DNA from: Micromonospora cremea
GTDB lineage: Bacteria > Actinomycetota > Actinomycetes > Mycobacteriales > Micromonosporaceae
Direction: 5' to 3'
DNA length: 64,000 nucleotides
Assembly: GCF_900143515.1 (NCBI RefSeq)
Contig: NZ_FSQT01000002.1
Span: 4,775,501 to 4,839,500 of the forward strand
The translations under genes were made by a program, and so were the position numbers. The notes below the pieces were generated by a model, which was not told where the DNA came from, ran no database searches, and saw nothing but the letters and a program-made list of their open reading frames with translations. Positions within the stretch are counted from its first letter, which is position 1; every line of letters starts with the position of its first letter. Below, piece after piece: positions 43,411 to 51,953 of the stretch.

Positions 43411-44592
43411 TCAGGCCCGGGGGGCCGGCGGCGCGCTGCAACGCCGGCCCCGGATCGTGTCGGCGGCCGCCACCCCGATCAGGACGGCCGCGGCGACGCT
43501 GCCGACCACCAGCGGCGGGGCCCGCCACAACGCCGGCACCAGCAATACCAGGAGGCCGATCGCGACCAGGCGCGGCCAGGCGAACCGGGCGTAGAGCTGG
43601 CGGTCGAAGGCCACCCGGCCGACCAGGAAGAGCGCGGTTCCGCCCAGCATGGCGGCGAGCCAGGCCGGCGGCGTCGCCCCGAGTGGGTGGTGGATGAGCA
43701 GGTCGAAACCGACGGTGGCGAGAACGATGCCACTGATCATGGCAATGTGGCTGCCCGATGCCCGCCGGGCGAGCATGGCCGGCACCCGCGCGGCGCTGAT
43801 CGCCTCGGGCAGGACGTACCCGGCGCGGAAGAAGTAGATCCGCCAAAACAGCACGGTGGTCAGGAACGCCACCAGGAACGCGGCGTTGCGCTCGAGGGTG
43901 CCGTCGGCCGCGACGGTGGTCATACCGATCACCAGGATCGACTCGCCCAGCGTGATGAGCAGGAACTGCTGGTGCCGCTCGGCCAGGTGCTCGCCGGCGA
44001 GCGCGACCTCGGCCGGCGAGAAGTGGCCGAGCCGCGGCGCGGGCCAGCCGAGGCGGAAGCCGGCGAAGTCGAGCAGTACGGCTACGCTCCACAGCAGCGC
44101 CCGTACCCAGCCGGTGGCGAGCCCACCGAGCAGCCACGGCACCCCGCTCATCCCGAACCAGAAGAGCGTCCGGGCGGCGCCCCGCCGTCTCGCTGGCAGG
44201 GACAGCCAGAAGAACGTCGCACGGCCGACCTGCACCGCCACGTACGTTCCGGCGAACCCGAGCGCGCCCTCGTCGAAGCTCTCCGGCAGGTTGACCGCCA
44301 TCACCATGGCGGCCAGCACGCTGCCAACCACCACCAGCTGGGCGTGCGGTTCGTCCGGAGGCAAGACGCTGGTGGTCAGCACGGTCCAGGCCCAGAGCAC
44401 CCAGAAGGCCAGGAAGAGCAGCAGGGTCTGCCCGGCCTCGGCGAAGACGCCCCGTGCGGCGTCGAAGTCGCCGATCAGCTGTTGGGAGATGCGGTTGAGC
44501 GCGAGGACGAAGGCCAGGTCGAAGAAGAGTTCCAGGAAGGTGGCCCGCTGCGCGGTTCCCGTCCGCCGCAGGCCGTCCGCGGCGGCGGTCAT
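43411..44592 (-). CDS. LtrA family membrane protein, paralogue
   Basis: 393 residues. It has the same signatures as the 5457-6629 gene: RATFLELFFDLAFVLALNRI at the N-terminus and AGEHLAERHQQFLLITLGES in the centre, with about ten hydrophobic helices. Identity is moderate, so the two are not recent copies. ATG 44592 is preferred since homology begins there. The frame stays open upstream to 45018 and could give a 535-residue protein with an unrelated N-terminal part. Confidence 0.87.
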   Translation of the reverse strand: MTAAADGLRRTGTAQRATFLELFFDLAFVLALNRISQQLIGDFDAARGVFAEAGQTLLLFLAFWVLWAWTVLTTSVLPPDEPHAQLVVVGSVLAAMVMAVNLPESFDEGALGFAGTYVAVQVGRATFFWLSLPARRRGAARTLFWFGMSGVPWLLGGLATGWVRALLWSVAVLLDFAGFRLGWPAPRLGHFSPAEVALAGEHLAERHQQFLLITLGESILVIGMTTVAADGTLERNAAFLVAFLTTVLFWRIYFFRAGYVLPEAISAARVPAMLARRASGSHIAMISGIVLATVGFDLLIHHPLGATPPAWLAAMLGGTALFLVGRVAFDRQLYARFAWPRLVAIGLLVLLVPALWRAPPLVVGSVAAAVLIGVAAADTIRGRRCSAPPAPRA

Positions 44593-45018
44593 TCGGCTGC
44601 GCAGTCGTTCGTGACCACGGCATCCCCCAACCCCGTCGGCGATCTCCCCGTCCAACGAGGCAACACCGCGCCGGGACATTGCCGGCGTCGTCGCGCCAAC
44701 CGCGCGTGGCCCTGCTACCGCGGGGATCGCCCGGCCGGCGGCGTACCCGGGCAGCGGCTCCCGGCGGGCCAGCCAGTCGGCTGGGATGCCGGCCGCCGGG
44801 TGTACGTCGCGTTCGGCGAACGCGGCGGCGAGCCGGTCCTGGTCGATCCGGTCGTGGTAGCGCAACTCGCCCACGATCGAGCAGGCCATCTCGGTGTCGT
44901 CGTCCACGGCCAGGGCCCGGCCGGCCACCGGACCGCCGACCGCAGGTATGTCGACGTGATCCCACACGCCTCGATCATCATTCGGGCGGAGTGAGGGACG
45001 GCTGGTTTGCGCCATCAT
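44593..45018 (-). other. In-frame open region upstream of LtrA
   Basis: 142 codons in frame with LtrA: ALAVDDDTEMACSIVGELRY, then RIDQDRLAAAFAERDVHPAA. The composition looks protein-like and not random, so it may be a separate small gene whose stop has been lost, or an N-terminal fusion. No family is known to me. Confidence 0.35.
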
Positions 45019-45377
45019 GGCGGAGAACTGCCGACGTAGCCTCCTTCGACGCGGTCATCGTTCTGCCGAGTCGCCATCCGTGGGGAGTGCAGCAGTGAGT
45101 CCAGCAACGCTGCCAGCCGCAACGGCCGCAGCCATTGGATGACTCGATAATGGTTGTCGGCGCCGGTGAGCACTTCGTGCAGGGACGCGAGCGCGGCCGG
45201 GACTGGGCCGTTCCCGGGTGAGAGCACGTCGGTCACGCAAGCTTCAAGGATGCATCGGGGGCAGCTACCGTCCGGCAGGAGGTCACCGGACTCGCCGCAG
45301 GTCACGCATTCCGGTGCCAGCTGGTCGGATGTTCCTTCGCACCGAAGCGTCGGCGTCGCCGGACTTCGTGCAGGCAT
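45015..45377 (-). pseudogene. Site-specific recombinase fragment (tyrosine integrase N-terminal type)
   Basis: CVTCGESGDLLPDGSCPRCI, AALASLHEVLTGADNHYRVI and QWLRPLRLAALLDSLLHS match the zinc-ribbon and helical N-terminal part found in some actinomycete tyrosine recombinases. The catalytic domain is missing, so this is a remnant of an integrated element. Confidence 0.55.
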
Positions 45378-45436
45378 GGAGGTTGGACCGGCGGCGAGCG
45401 GCGCCCCGGGTCCTGACGACCCGAGGCGCCGCCGAC

Positions 45437-46879
45437 TTATTTGATGATGACCGGGGTCGAGAGCAGTTCGTTGTCCGCTGGGAGCGCGTCACGGCTGGGG
45501 CTCGGGTCGGCCGAGGCGCGGAAGGTGAGCTTCCCGTAGGCCAGGTCGTCGCTGGTGACGGTGTAGGTGAACGAGAATCGGGTGGTCTTGTTGCTGCTCG
45601 TGGCCGGGACCGGCTCGGTCAACGCCCCGACCGGCTGGTAGCCCGACGTGGGAGTGCTCCGTGCGAGCTCGACCCGTACGCTCTCGTCGTACCGGGTGTT
45701 CCGCACGTGGACGTCGACTCCGATGGTCTGCCCCACCCGCGCCGTCGTGGGCACCGTCATCCGCACGATCGCGACGTCGTGGGTGCGCACCTGGATAACG
45801 TGCGCGGCGGACGCGGTCCGCCCGTCAGGCGTCCGCACCGTCAATCTGACCGTGTGATCGCCATCAGCGGTTATCTGGTGGACCGGATTCGGGTCGGCCG
45901 ACGTCGTCCCATCACCGAAGTCCCAGGCGTAGGAGGAGATGTCCGCACCCGCCGGGTCATTGACGGAGCTGCTGAAACTGATCCGGTCGTACGAGCTGGG
46001 CTCGCTCGGCCAGTAGGAGAACTCCGCCGTGGGTTGCTTCGCGGCCTCCAGTTGGAAGGTGTGCACGTTGATTCCGTCCGCCGCCACCTGGAAGAGGTAC
46101 GTCTTACCCGCCTCCGCACGGAAGGTCAGCGGCCGATAGCTGTAGAGGGTGCTGCATCCCGACATGACCAGGTCGGTGAGCGAGGAGCCCGTGTACACGG
46201 CCATGCCTGCATAGCCGGGGCTCGTTCGGGCCGTGATCGACTCGGTGGTCGTCGGCGTGTACGAGTACCAGGCCGTACGGGTCGGGGTGAAACAGGACGA
46301 GGGCTCGCCCGTCTCCCGGGTGGCACCCTGGTAGTCCTGCGTGTCCGCGTAGGGCAGCGCGCCGACCGGGATCGCGTCGGCGAAGTTGTCGTTGGTCGGC
46401 GGCAGGACCTCCTTGACCGAGAACCGAAGCGAACCGCCGCCGTCGCGGCCGTTGCCGCAGCAGTAACCGGCCATGAAGCGGTAGGTGGTGCCGGCGTTGA
46501 CGGTGAAGGCGAGCCGCGCGTCCTGGCTGTAGTAATTGTCGTTGCAGCCGACCAGGGTCAGTGCCCCCTGGTCGCCGCTCCAGGCGGAGAGCACCGTGTT
46601 GTAGTTGCTGCCGATGGTGTCGGCCCGGATCCACATGTCCCGGGCCGGCGTGAAGCTGAACCACACCGATCCGTTGTTGTAGCACCCGGTCGGATCGGTC
46701 GGGTCCGACGTGGCGTCACTGGTGTCGATGGTGGTGGTGAAGGGAACGGACTCCACCGCGGTGGCGGCAGAATAGTCGTCGTTGGTCGGTGCGGCGAAAG
46801 CCGCGCTCTGTCCCCCGACCAACAGAGCGATCACCCCCGTGAACGCGACGACGAGTCGTGCGGCATTACGTCTGACCAC
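45437..46879 (-). CDS. Secreted PKD-domain protein
   Basis: 480 residues. Signal peptide about residues 1-30 (VVAFTGVIALLVGGQSAAFA), two related beta-sandwich repeats that begin PTNDDYSAATAVESVPFTTT and PTNDNFADAIPVGALPYADT, and a PKD domain with the signature YAWDFGDGTTSADPNPVHQI. A CARDB-like C-terminal domain (VAIVRMTVPTTARVGQTIGV) follows. The double repeat contains paired Cys residues suited to an extracellular place. GTG 46879 has AGGAGG eight bases upstream. Likely an exported adhesion or matrix protein. Confidence 0.85.
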   Translation of the reverse strand: MVRRNAARLVVAFTGVIALLVGGQSAAFAAPTNDDYSAATAVESVPFTTTIDTSDATSDPTDPTGCYNNGSVWFSFTPARDMWIRADTIGSNYNTVLSAWSGDQGALTLVGCNDNYYSQDARLAFTVNAGTTYRFMAGYCCGNGRDGGGSLRFSVKEVLPPTNDNFADAIPVGALPYADTQDYQGATRETGEPSSCFTPTRTAWYSYTPTTTESITARTSPGYAGMAVYTGSSLTDLVMSGCSTLYSYRPLTFRAEAGKTYLFQVAADGINVHTFQLEAAKQPTAEFSYWPSEPSSYDRISFSSSVNDPAGADISSYAWDFGDGTTSADPNPVHQITADGDHTVRLTVRTPDGRTASAAHVIQVRTHDVAIVRMTVPTTARVGQTIGVDVHVRNTRYDESVRVELARSTPTSGYQPVGALTEPVPATSSNKTTRFSFTYTVTSDDLAYGKLTFRASADPSPSRDALPADNELLSTPVIIK

Positions 46880-47091
46880 TGCAAATCCTCCTAGTTCCCA
46901 TGTCCCGCCACGTCCAGTTGTCGCCGGCGGCGGGATTCCGGCGGTACGAAGTGAAGAAGGTCCTCTCTCTTCACGTCGGCGGCGCGCGAACGCACCGATG
47001 GAATTCGAAGTCTCTCGGTGACAGGGTTAAGAGATCACTAAGGGTGTGCTAAAGGTGGCTCGGCGTAGGGCGTCGAGACGCGTGGCTGCCG

Positions 47092-47620
47092 CTAGACCTC
47101 CTCCCCGTCGCCGATGTAGCGGTGGGGGCCGGTGGCGGTGTTGTGTGGCCCGTGGTCTCTCGGCAGCTCGTGGAGCCACCGGCGGGGGCCGGGGTTGGCG
47201 GTGAGGGTCCAGGCAGGTCCGGCGGGGTGCTCGCGGTGCAGACCGGTGGCGACGGGCATGACGGTGGGCACGCCGGTGAGGGCGTCGAGCAGGTTGGCTT
47301 CGCGGCGCCGGTTCGGTACGCGCAGCAGGACCGGGTATCGGGGCCCGAACTCGGCGAGGCGTTCGTAGGCGCGCAGCTTGCGCACGAGGGTGGCGAGGGG
47401 TTCGGTGCCGTCGTCGTGTTCGAGGAAAAACCCCACCGTTCGGCCGCCGGCCTGCCAGATGCCGTGGGTGTCGGGTCGGATCTCGGCGAGGGCGTAGGCG
47501 GTGGTGGCGTGCTGCTCGGACCACCAGCCGACCAGGCAGGCGCTTGCGTCTGTGCGGGTGTATCCGAGCAGGTCGGCGGGGGACGTGGTGGTGCGTGAGC
47601 GTCCACTGCTGCCCGGCCAT
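47092..47620 (-). pseudogene. Replication-relaxation protein, C-terminal part
   Basis: The frame reads LLGYTRTDASACLVGWWSEQ, YALAEIRPDTHGIWQAGGRT and VGFFLEHDDGTEPLATLVRK, typical of the replication-relaxation family carried on actinomycete plasmids and integrative elements. The N-terminal winged-helix half is missing and no start is evident, so it is a truncated remnant next to a methyltransferase fragment. Confidence 0.6.
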
Positions 47621-47623
47621 CTC

Positions 47624-47905
47624 TTAGGCGAGGGCGAGGAGTTCTGCGTCGGTGACGTGGTAGGCGAAGGTGTCCGCGTCGGTGTCGGCGGTGACCGCGA
47701 CGATGTGCTGCAGATACCCCAGCCCGACGTTCGCCGCTGCGGCGGCGAGAGGGCTGAAGTTTTCCGGCGTCCCGATGGTGCCGGCGGGGACCGCGACGAT
47801 GAGCACGAGGCAACCGCCGGGGCGCAGCAGCCGGGTGCAGGCGGTCAGCAGGCACGCCAGGCGTACCTGGTTCGTGGCCTCGCGAACCACGGCGCTGTGA
47901 GGTCC
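47624..47905 (-). pseudogene. DNA methyltransferase-like C-terminal fragment
   Basis: VRLACLLTACTRLLRPGGCL followed by VLIVAVPAGT and NVGLGYLQHIVAVTAD resembles the last strands of N6-type DNA methylases found beside replication-relaxation genes in integrated elements (…LRPGG…YLQHVVAL). The catalytic (D/N)PPY part is gone. Confidence 0.45.
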
Positions 47906-47947
47906 CTGAAGGGCTCCGCTCGCTGTCGGATGGCAAGCTCGTGTCCC

Positions 47948-48556
47948 ATGATCGATGATTTCGCGAAGGACTGCCTGCATGGCCGGCTCAAGGGGATCCG
48001 GGAGGCACTGCTCTGGAAGCTCGACGGCCTGTCCGAGTACGACATCCGGCGTCCCCTGACAGCGACGGGGACCAACCTCCTCGGCCTGGTGAAGCACATG
48101 GCGACGTTGGAGGCCTGGTATTTCGGTGAGGTCTTCGGCCGCCCGTCCCCGGATGCGCTGGGGCGATGGCAGGACGCGGACGGCAGCGACCTGTGGGTGA
48201 CCCCGGGCGAGACCCGCGAACAGATCATCGGCTTCTATCAGCGTGCCTGGGGGCATGCGGACGCGACGATTCAAGCGCTTCCCCTCGACGCGCCCGGCCA
48301 CGTGCCGTGGTGGTCGCGGTCGGACGTCAAGCTGTTCGCCATCATGATCCACGTCCTTCAGGAGACCACCCGGCATGCCGGACACGCCGACATCCTGCGT
48401 GAGCAACTCGATGGCCGCACCGGGGTGAGGCCTGAGTACGAGGAGCAGATCGACACGGTGGCCCGCGAGGCGTACCGGGCGAAGATCGAGCGGGCTGCGC
48501 AGGAAGGGGCGGGCGGCTCGCGTCATGCCGGCCTGTCCGACACGCATGGTGCATAG
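47948..48556 (+). CDS. DinB family protein (DUF664 type)
   Basis: 202 residues from ATG 47948. Four-helix bundle pattern: GIREALLWKLDGLSEYDIRR, NLLGLVKHMATLEAWYFGEV, and a late HVLQETTRHAGHADILREQL. The three His (LVKHMA, HVLQETTRHAGHAD) match the metal-binding triad of DinB/YfiT-like proteins. Members serve as thiol-dependent transferases or stress proteins. The gene appears to have landed in, or remained between, element fragments. Confidence 0.87.
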   Translation: MIDDFAKDCLHGRLKGIREALLWKLDGLSEYDIRRPLTATGTNLLGLVKHMATLEAWYFGEVFGRPSPDALGRWQDADGSDLWVTPGETREQIIGFYQRAWGHADATIQALPLDAPGHVPWWSRSDVKLFAIMIHVLQETTRHAGHADILREQLDGRTGVRPEYEEQIDTVAREAYRAKIERAAQEGAGGSRHAGLSDTHGA

Positions 48557-48622
48557 TGCCGCATCGTCGCGCTGCTGCGCCACGATGGTCGTCGGGAGAA
48601 ATCTGGGAGACGATCTTGCTAG

Positions 48623-49858
48623 TGCCCTGACCACAAACGTTCGCCGGGTTGGTTAGGCGGCCTTGGCTGCGGGGTGGCCCCAGCGGTGTTGTCGTTCGCT
48701 GCGGACGCGTGCGCGTTCGCGGCGTTGAGCGGTCAGGACGTCGGGGTGGCGGGCGTTGGCGTTGCGCCAGCGTAGGTATTGATGCAGGTGGCGACCGAGG
48801 GCGACGTGGTTTTGGTGGTCGGATCCGGCGATGACGAAGGTGCGCAGCGGGCCGAAGTGGGCCTCGATCGGGTTGGCCCAGGATGCGTAGGTCGGGGTGA
48901 AGCAGAGCTCGACCTTGTTCCGGGTCGCCCACTGCCGGATGGCGGCGCCTTTGTGCGCGGACAGATTGTCGAGGATGACGTAGATCGGGGCGCCGTCCGG
49001 CCGTTTCGCGCGGATCGATTTCAGGGCGGCGAGGGTGTTGGCCGCGGATTTCTGCTGGTGGATGACGCCGAACATGGTGTCGTCACCGACGGAGTAGCAG
49101 CCGTGGAACTGCCGGACGCCGTGCAGTTTGTGGTAGTTCGCAGGCAGCCGGTCCGGATGGTTTTTGCGCTGCCATCCGGACCCGGCCTGCGGTCGGATCG
49201 CCAGCGGCCCGAACTCGTCGAACGCGAACACCCGGTGCGGGAAGTGGTGCATGACGTGCTCGATGCGGGCCAGTTTCGCCTCACGTTGCGGGTCGTTCGA
49301 CTCCTTCCACGTCTTCGTGCGCTGGAAGGTGATCTCGTGTTTGCGCAGGAGTTGCCGCAGTCGTTCGCGGCCCACCAGGACGCTCCGGTCGGGGTTGGTG
49401 GCCAGGTACTCGGCGAGTTTGCGGATACTCCAGCGGGTGAATGGGCGCCGGAGTTTGGTCGGGCGGGTGTTGGCCGTCGAGACGATGAACTGCTCGTCGT
49501 CAGGACTGATCTGGCGGGGACGGCCACCCGCCCACTGAGGGTCCAGGCTGGGCATTCCCATCTCGTTGAACCGGTGAATGACACCACGGACGGAGTCCTC
49601 GTCGGCTTGGACCAGCCGGGCGATGACCGGCACGCTGTTGCCGCCGGCGGAGGCCAGCACGACCATCGCCCGGCGCAGCCGGACCGCTGAACCGGTCCCG
49701 CGACGCACGAGGCGTTGCAGCTTCTGGCCTTCTGGATCGCTCAATCGGCGTACTCGAACGGGTTCTGCCACCTACACAGCCTTGACCGGCCCCGGGTCCA
49801 CGCAGCGGACCCGGCCCGGTGTGTCACCCAACCCGGCCAACGTTTGTGGTCAGGGCAC
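48623..49858 (-). mobile_element. IS630 family element
   Basis: Inverted ends AGTGCCCTGACCACAAACG continue for about 32 bp with few mismatches (48623-48655 and 49826-49858). They are flanked by TA on both sides (48621-48622, 49859-49860), the target duplication of IS630/Tc1-type elements. The single gene inside is intact. Confidence 0.92.
48653..49771 (-). CDS. IS630 family transposase
   Basis: 372 residues. An N-terminal paired-HTH region (SVPVIARLVQADEDSVRGVI) is followed by a DDE core: RVFAFDEFGPLAIRPQAGSG (Asp), IYVILDNLSAHKGAAIRQWA (Asp) and YASWANPIEAHFGPLRTFVI (Glu). The frame is intact and all catalytic residues are present, so it may still move. GTG 49771 is the start inside the right end. 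Confidence 0.93.
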   Translation of the reverse strand: MAEPVRVRRLSDPEGQKLQRLVRRGTGSAVRLRRAMVVLASAGGNSVPVIARLVQADEDSVRGVIHRFNEMGMPSLDPQWAGGRPRQISPDDEQFIVSTANTRPTKLRRPFTRWSIRKLAEYLATNPDRSVLVGRERLRQLLRKHEITFQRTKTWKESNDPQREAKLARIEHVMHHFPHRVFAFDEFGPLAIRPQAGSGWQRKNHPDRLPANYHKLHGVRQFHGCYSVGDDTMFGVIHQQKSAANTLAALKSIRAKRPDGAPIYVILDNLSAHKGAAIRQWATRNKVELCFTPTYASWANPIEAHFGPLRTFVIAGSDHQNHVALGRHLHQYLRWRNANARHPDVLTAQRRERARVRSERQHRWGHPAAKAA

Positions 49859-49951
49859 TAGCGAGACCCGTCCGCACCCAAGCATGCCGACGACTGCCCC
49901 CACTCGAAGCAGCGCAAATAGTTGTCGATGCATGTCGGGGCCCCGACCTGA

Positions 49952-50001
49952 CCTTGTTCACACCGAAGGGGTCACTGGTTCAAACCAAGCAGAGCCCACC
50001 A
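49952..50001 (+). other. tRNA-Val(CAC) 3' remnant, att scar
   Basis: From CCTTGTTCACACCGAAGG (anticodon arm with CAC) through GGTCACTGGTTCAAACC (T-arm) to GAGCCCACCA, this is the 3' part of a tRNA-Val with CAC anticodon. It even includes an encoded CCA. The acceptor 5' strand and D-arm are absent upstream. As with the tRNA-Pro remnant, the retained part matches what integrases leave at an att site. Confidence 0.7.
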
Positions 50002-50130
50002 GCTCCGAGGGGGCTGACGAGACGGGCAAGATCCGGAATATGCGCGGAATGATCAGCGGGAAGGCGAGCGAGTGATCAGGCATCTGTCCTGGTAGGAGAC
50101 CGGTCCGGCCGACGAGCGCTATTCCGTTCC

Positions 50131-50171
50131 TAAACCGTGTGTCGGAGGTTCGAATCCTGCCCGAGGCGCCT
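50131..50171 (+). other. tRNA-Arg(CCT) 3' remnant, att scar
   Basis: TTCCTAAACCG (anticodon loop CCT) through GTCGGAGGTTCGAATCCTG to CCGAGGCGCC follows the 3' half of a tRNA-Arg with CCT anticodon, with some decay in the T-stem. It is only 130 bases from the tRNA-Val remnant and just upstream of genes typical of integrative elements. Confidence 0.65.
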
Positions 50172-50198
50172 GGAAAATCCTCAACGTACCCTCACACA

Positions 50199-50600
50199 GT
50201 GCTGATCAAGGTGATGGACGACTACGGATGCTGGCCCCTGTGGGTCCGTGACGACCGCAATAGCGTCTACGGGCCGCGGGATCCTGCAACGCTCGGGCTA
50301 TCCGCCAGCCTCGTGGGGCGGTTGGCGTCTTGGCGGCAATGGTCCGAGGCCATGGTCAACATCGCCGATCCAAATGACAGCAGACCCGTTACGGCAGAAG
50401 AGGATGCAGCCTTCGCCGCTGAGGGACGTCTGCTGGCGGCACGTGTTGCGGATGAGCTTCCCCACGCAGTGGTCTGGTTCTACCAGGAGCAGCCAACGGA
50501 GCAGCCAAACCGGCGAACGCGAGCGGACGATCGCGGACAGGGACGCCATGTCAAGCGGCAGGATCAGGCGGTGGACCAGCGGACGGGGACGGACTCGTAA
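50199..50600 (+). CDS. Conserved hypothetical protein, integrative-element associated
   Basis: 133 residues from GTG 50199, or 128 from ATG 50214. VMDDYGCWPLWVRDDRNSVY and LGLSASLVGRLASWRQWSEA are the recognisable conserved stretches of an actinomycete hypothetical family. The C-terminal 30 residues look random and may result from a frameshift. It starts 28 bases after the tRNA-Arg remnant. No function is known. Confidence 0.6.
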   Translation: MLIKVMDDYGCWPLWVRDDRNSVYGPRDPATLGLSASLVGRLASWRQWSEAMVNIADPNDSRPVTAEEDAAFAAEGRLLAARVADELPHAVVWFYQEQPTEQPNRRTRADDRGQGRHVKRQDQAVDQRTGTDS

Positions 50601-50608
50601 TGCGTCGG

Positions 50609-51010
50609 TCAGCGGCCGACGCGGATGCGATCGGCGGCGTACAGCTCCCGGGAGCCGTCTGCGCGGAAGATCACGATGACTGGGACGCCCTCGCCGATCT
50701 CCAGCTCGCGTCGCTCCGCCGGGGTTGGCATCCGGGCGGAGGCGGTATCGCCCTTGAGGAGCGTCACCGTCTCGGTCGGCTCCATAGCGCGGACGAAGGT
50801 GCCTCGCGGCGGTTCCACGATCACGAGCCCTTCCGACCGAAGTAGCGCTATCGCCTGTCGGACGCTCGTGCGGCTCAGCCCGTACTCCTGAGCTAGCCGC
50901 AGCTCGCTCGGCAGCGATGCGCCGGGCGCAAGGTCGCCAGACGTGATCCGGTCTCGCAGAAGGTCTGCGAGCTGCCGGAACACGGCGCGGTCTGCGCTCG
51001 GGTCGATCAC
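50609..51010 (-). CDS. GntR family regulator, KorSA-like
   Basis: 133 residues. The N-terminal winged helix is complete: AVFRQLADLLRDRITSGDLA, LPSELRLAQEYGLSRTSVRQ, AIALLRSEGLVIVEPPRGTF. The C-terminal effector domain is very short. This size and sequence style match the GntR regulators (such as KorSA of pSAM2) that control replication and excision of actinomycete integrative elements. A repeat of TCTACA upstream may be its operator. Confidence 0.82.
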   Translation of the reverse strand: MIDPSADRAVFRQLADLLRDRITSGDLAPGASLPSELRLAQEYGLSRTSVRQAIALLRSEGLVIVEPPRGTFVRAMEPTETVTLLKGDTASARMPTPAERRELEIGEGVPVIVIFRADGSRELYAADRIRVGR

Positions 51011-51036
51011 GGCTGTGACGCTACGTGTCCAACAGC

Positions 51037-51058
51037 TCTACATCTTATTGTATCTACA
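51037..51058 (-). promoter_or_regulatory. GntR operator candidate
   Basis: TCTACA at 51037-51042 and again at 51053-51058, 10 bases apart, within an AT-rich patch directly upstream of the GntR gene. Position and repeat spacing suggest autoregulation. Confidence 0.45.
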
Positions 51059-51148
51059 GTCCTACGTCATTACGGTGATTTGGAGACGGTCTGGGGCTCA
51101 GTTCCGGACCGGATGCCCTGCCATCGACTTCATGCTCTAGGGGGTCCA

Positions 51149-51286
51149 GTGCCGCGCGTCTCGTACGACAGAGCCCAGGTATCCGTCGCCCTCTACCTGG
51201 CCGCCCAACTCGTCGACGCCGCCCAGGACCTGGCCAACGTCCCCGCCGGTCACCTGCACCACCGGTTCCTCGGCTGGACCCGGTGA
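51149..51286 (+). CDS. Small integrative-element protein
   Basis: 45 residues from GTG 51149: RVSYDRAQVSVALYLAAQLV then DAAQDLANVPAGHLHHRFLG. Helical, no known function. It is the type of short gene found between the regulator and transfer/replication genes in AICE-type elements. It overlaps the next gene by GTGA. Confidence 0.5.
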   Translation: MPRVSYDRAQVSVALYLAAQLVDAAQDLANVPAGHLHHRFLGWTR

Positions 51287-51456
51287 GCATCCTTCGGCCC
51301 CGGGACGAGAAGTTCCACTACAGCGACGGCTCCCACAAGTGGATCCCGCCGGACCCTGACTACGACCAGGAGGTCTGGGACGAGCAGGTTCGTCAGCACA
51401 AGCAAGGCCACCTCAAGAACGAGCGCCCGAAGGTCCGCAGCCAGCGCCCCGTCTGA
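51283..51456 (+). CDS. Small basic hypothetical protein
   Basis: 57 residues from GTG 51283: SILRPRDEKFHYSDGSHKWI followed by PPDPDYDQEVWDEQVRQHKQ. Highly charged, no motif. Overlap with the preceding gene indicates translational coupling. Confidence 0.5.
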   Translation: MSILRPRDEKFHYSDGSHKWIPPDPDYDQEVWDEQVRQHKQGHLKNERPKVRSQRPV

Positions 51457-51914
51457 CGCCAGCAGTACCGCAGCGAAGTACAGCAACCGTGCCAGCCGAA
51501 CCAGGCCGAGCCAAGCTTCAGCAGAGCCCGTGACCTCGGGAGCAGCCCGACCAGGCCACGATGCAGCCAGTTCGCGTCGAGGGGCCAGGAGGCGACCAGC
51601 AGCCCGGTCGCCTGCGGCGAGCCACCGGGATCGGGCGGTCGGTGAGGTCGTCACCGAACCAGGCGTCTACCTCCTGAACGTCGCCGTCGTCAACCGGGCG
51701 GAGTGAGGGACGGTCGTGATCTAGGCCCACAGGTAGTCGCGGGGATCTTTCGCGCCCGGGCCGCGGCTGTGCTGCTGCCACTCGGCGGTGGGTATCCGGT
51801 CGGCGACCTCGTCGACGTCGCACGGCATCACCGAACGCACAAGGACCAGCTCGGCCGCGACCTGCTGGAGTTCGGGGACCCCCTGCCGACTCTTCTACGA
51901 CACTCGGTAGTATT
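51457..51914. other. Intergenic, decayed element DNA
   Basis: No gene is supported; frames on both strands lack motifs. The string GCGGAGTGAGGGACGG occurs here (near 51699) and near 44987, both at edges of the element remnants. Confidence 0.35.
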
Positions 51915-51931
51915 TACTACGCCTCGTAGTA
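51915..51931. promoter_or_regulatory. Operator-like palindrome
   Basis: TACTACG CCT CGTAGTA is a perfect 7-3-7 palindrome 23 bases upstream of the hydrolase start, in a small AT-rich patch with further TAGTA half-sites. It is probably the binding site of a TetR- or HxlR-type repressor that overlaps the promoter. Confidence 0.6.
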
Positions 51932-51953
51932 CAACCCTGAAGGGATAAACCAA

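Noticed and set aside
44978-51715. GCGGAGTGAGGGACGG shared at 44987 and 51699 as element att repeats
   Set aside because: 16 bases, not at a tRNA remnant or obvious junction; could be chance in GC-rich DNA.
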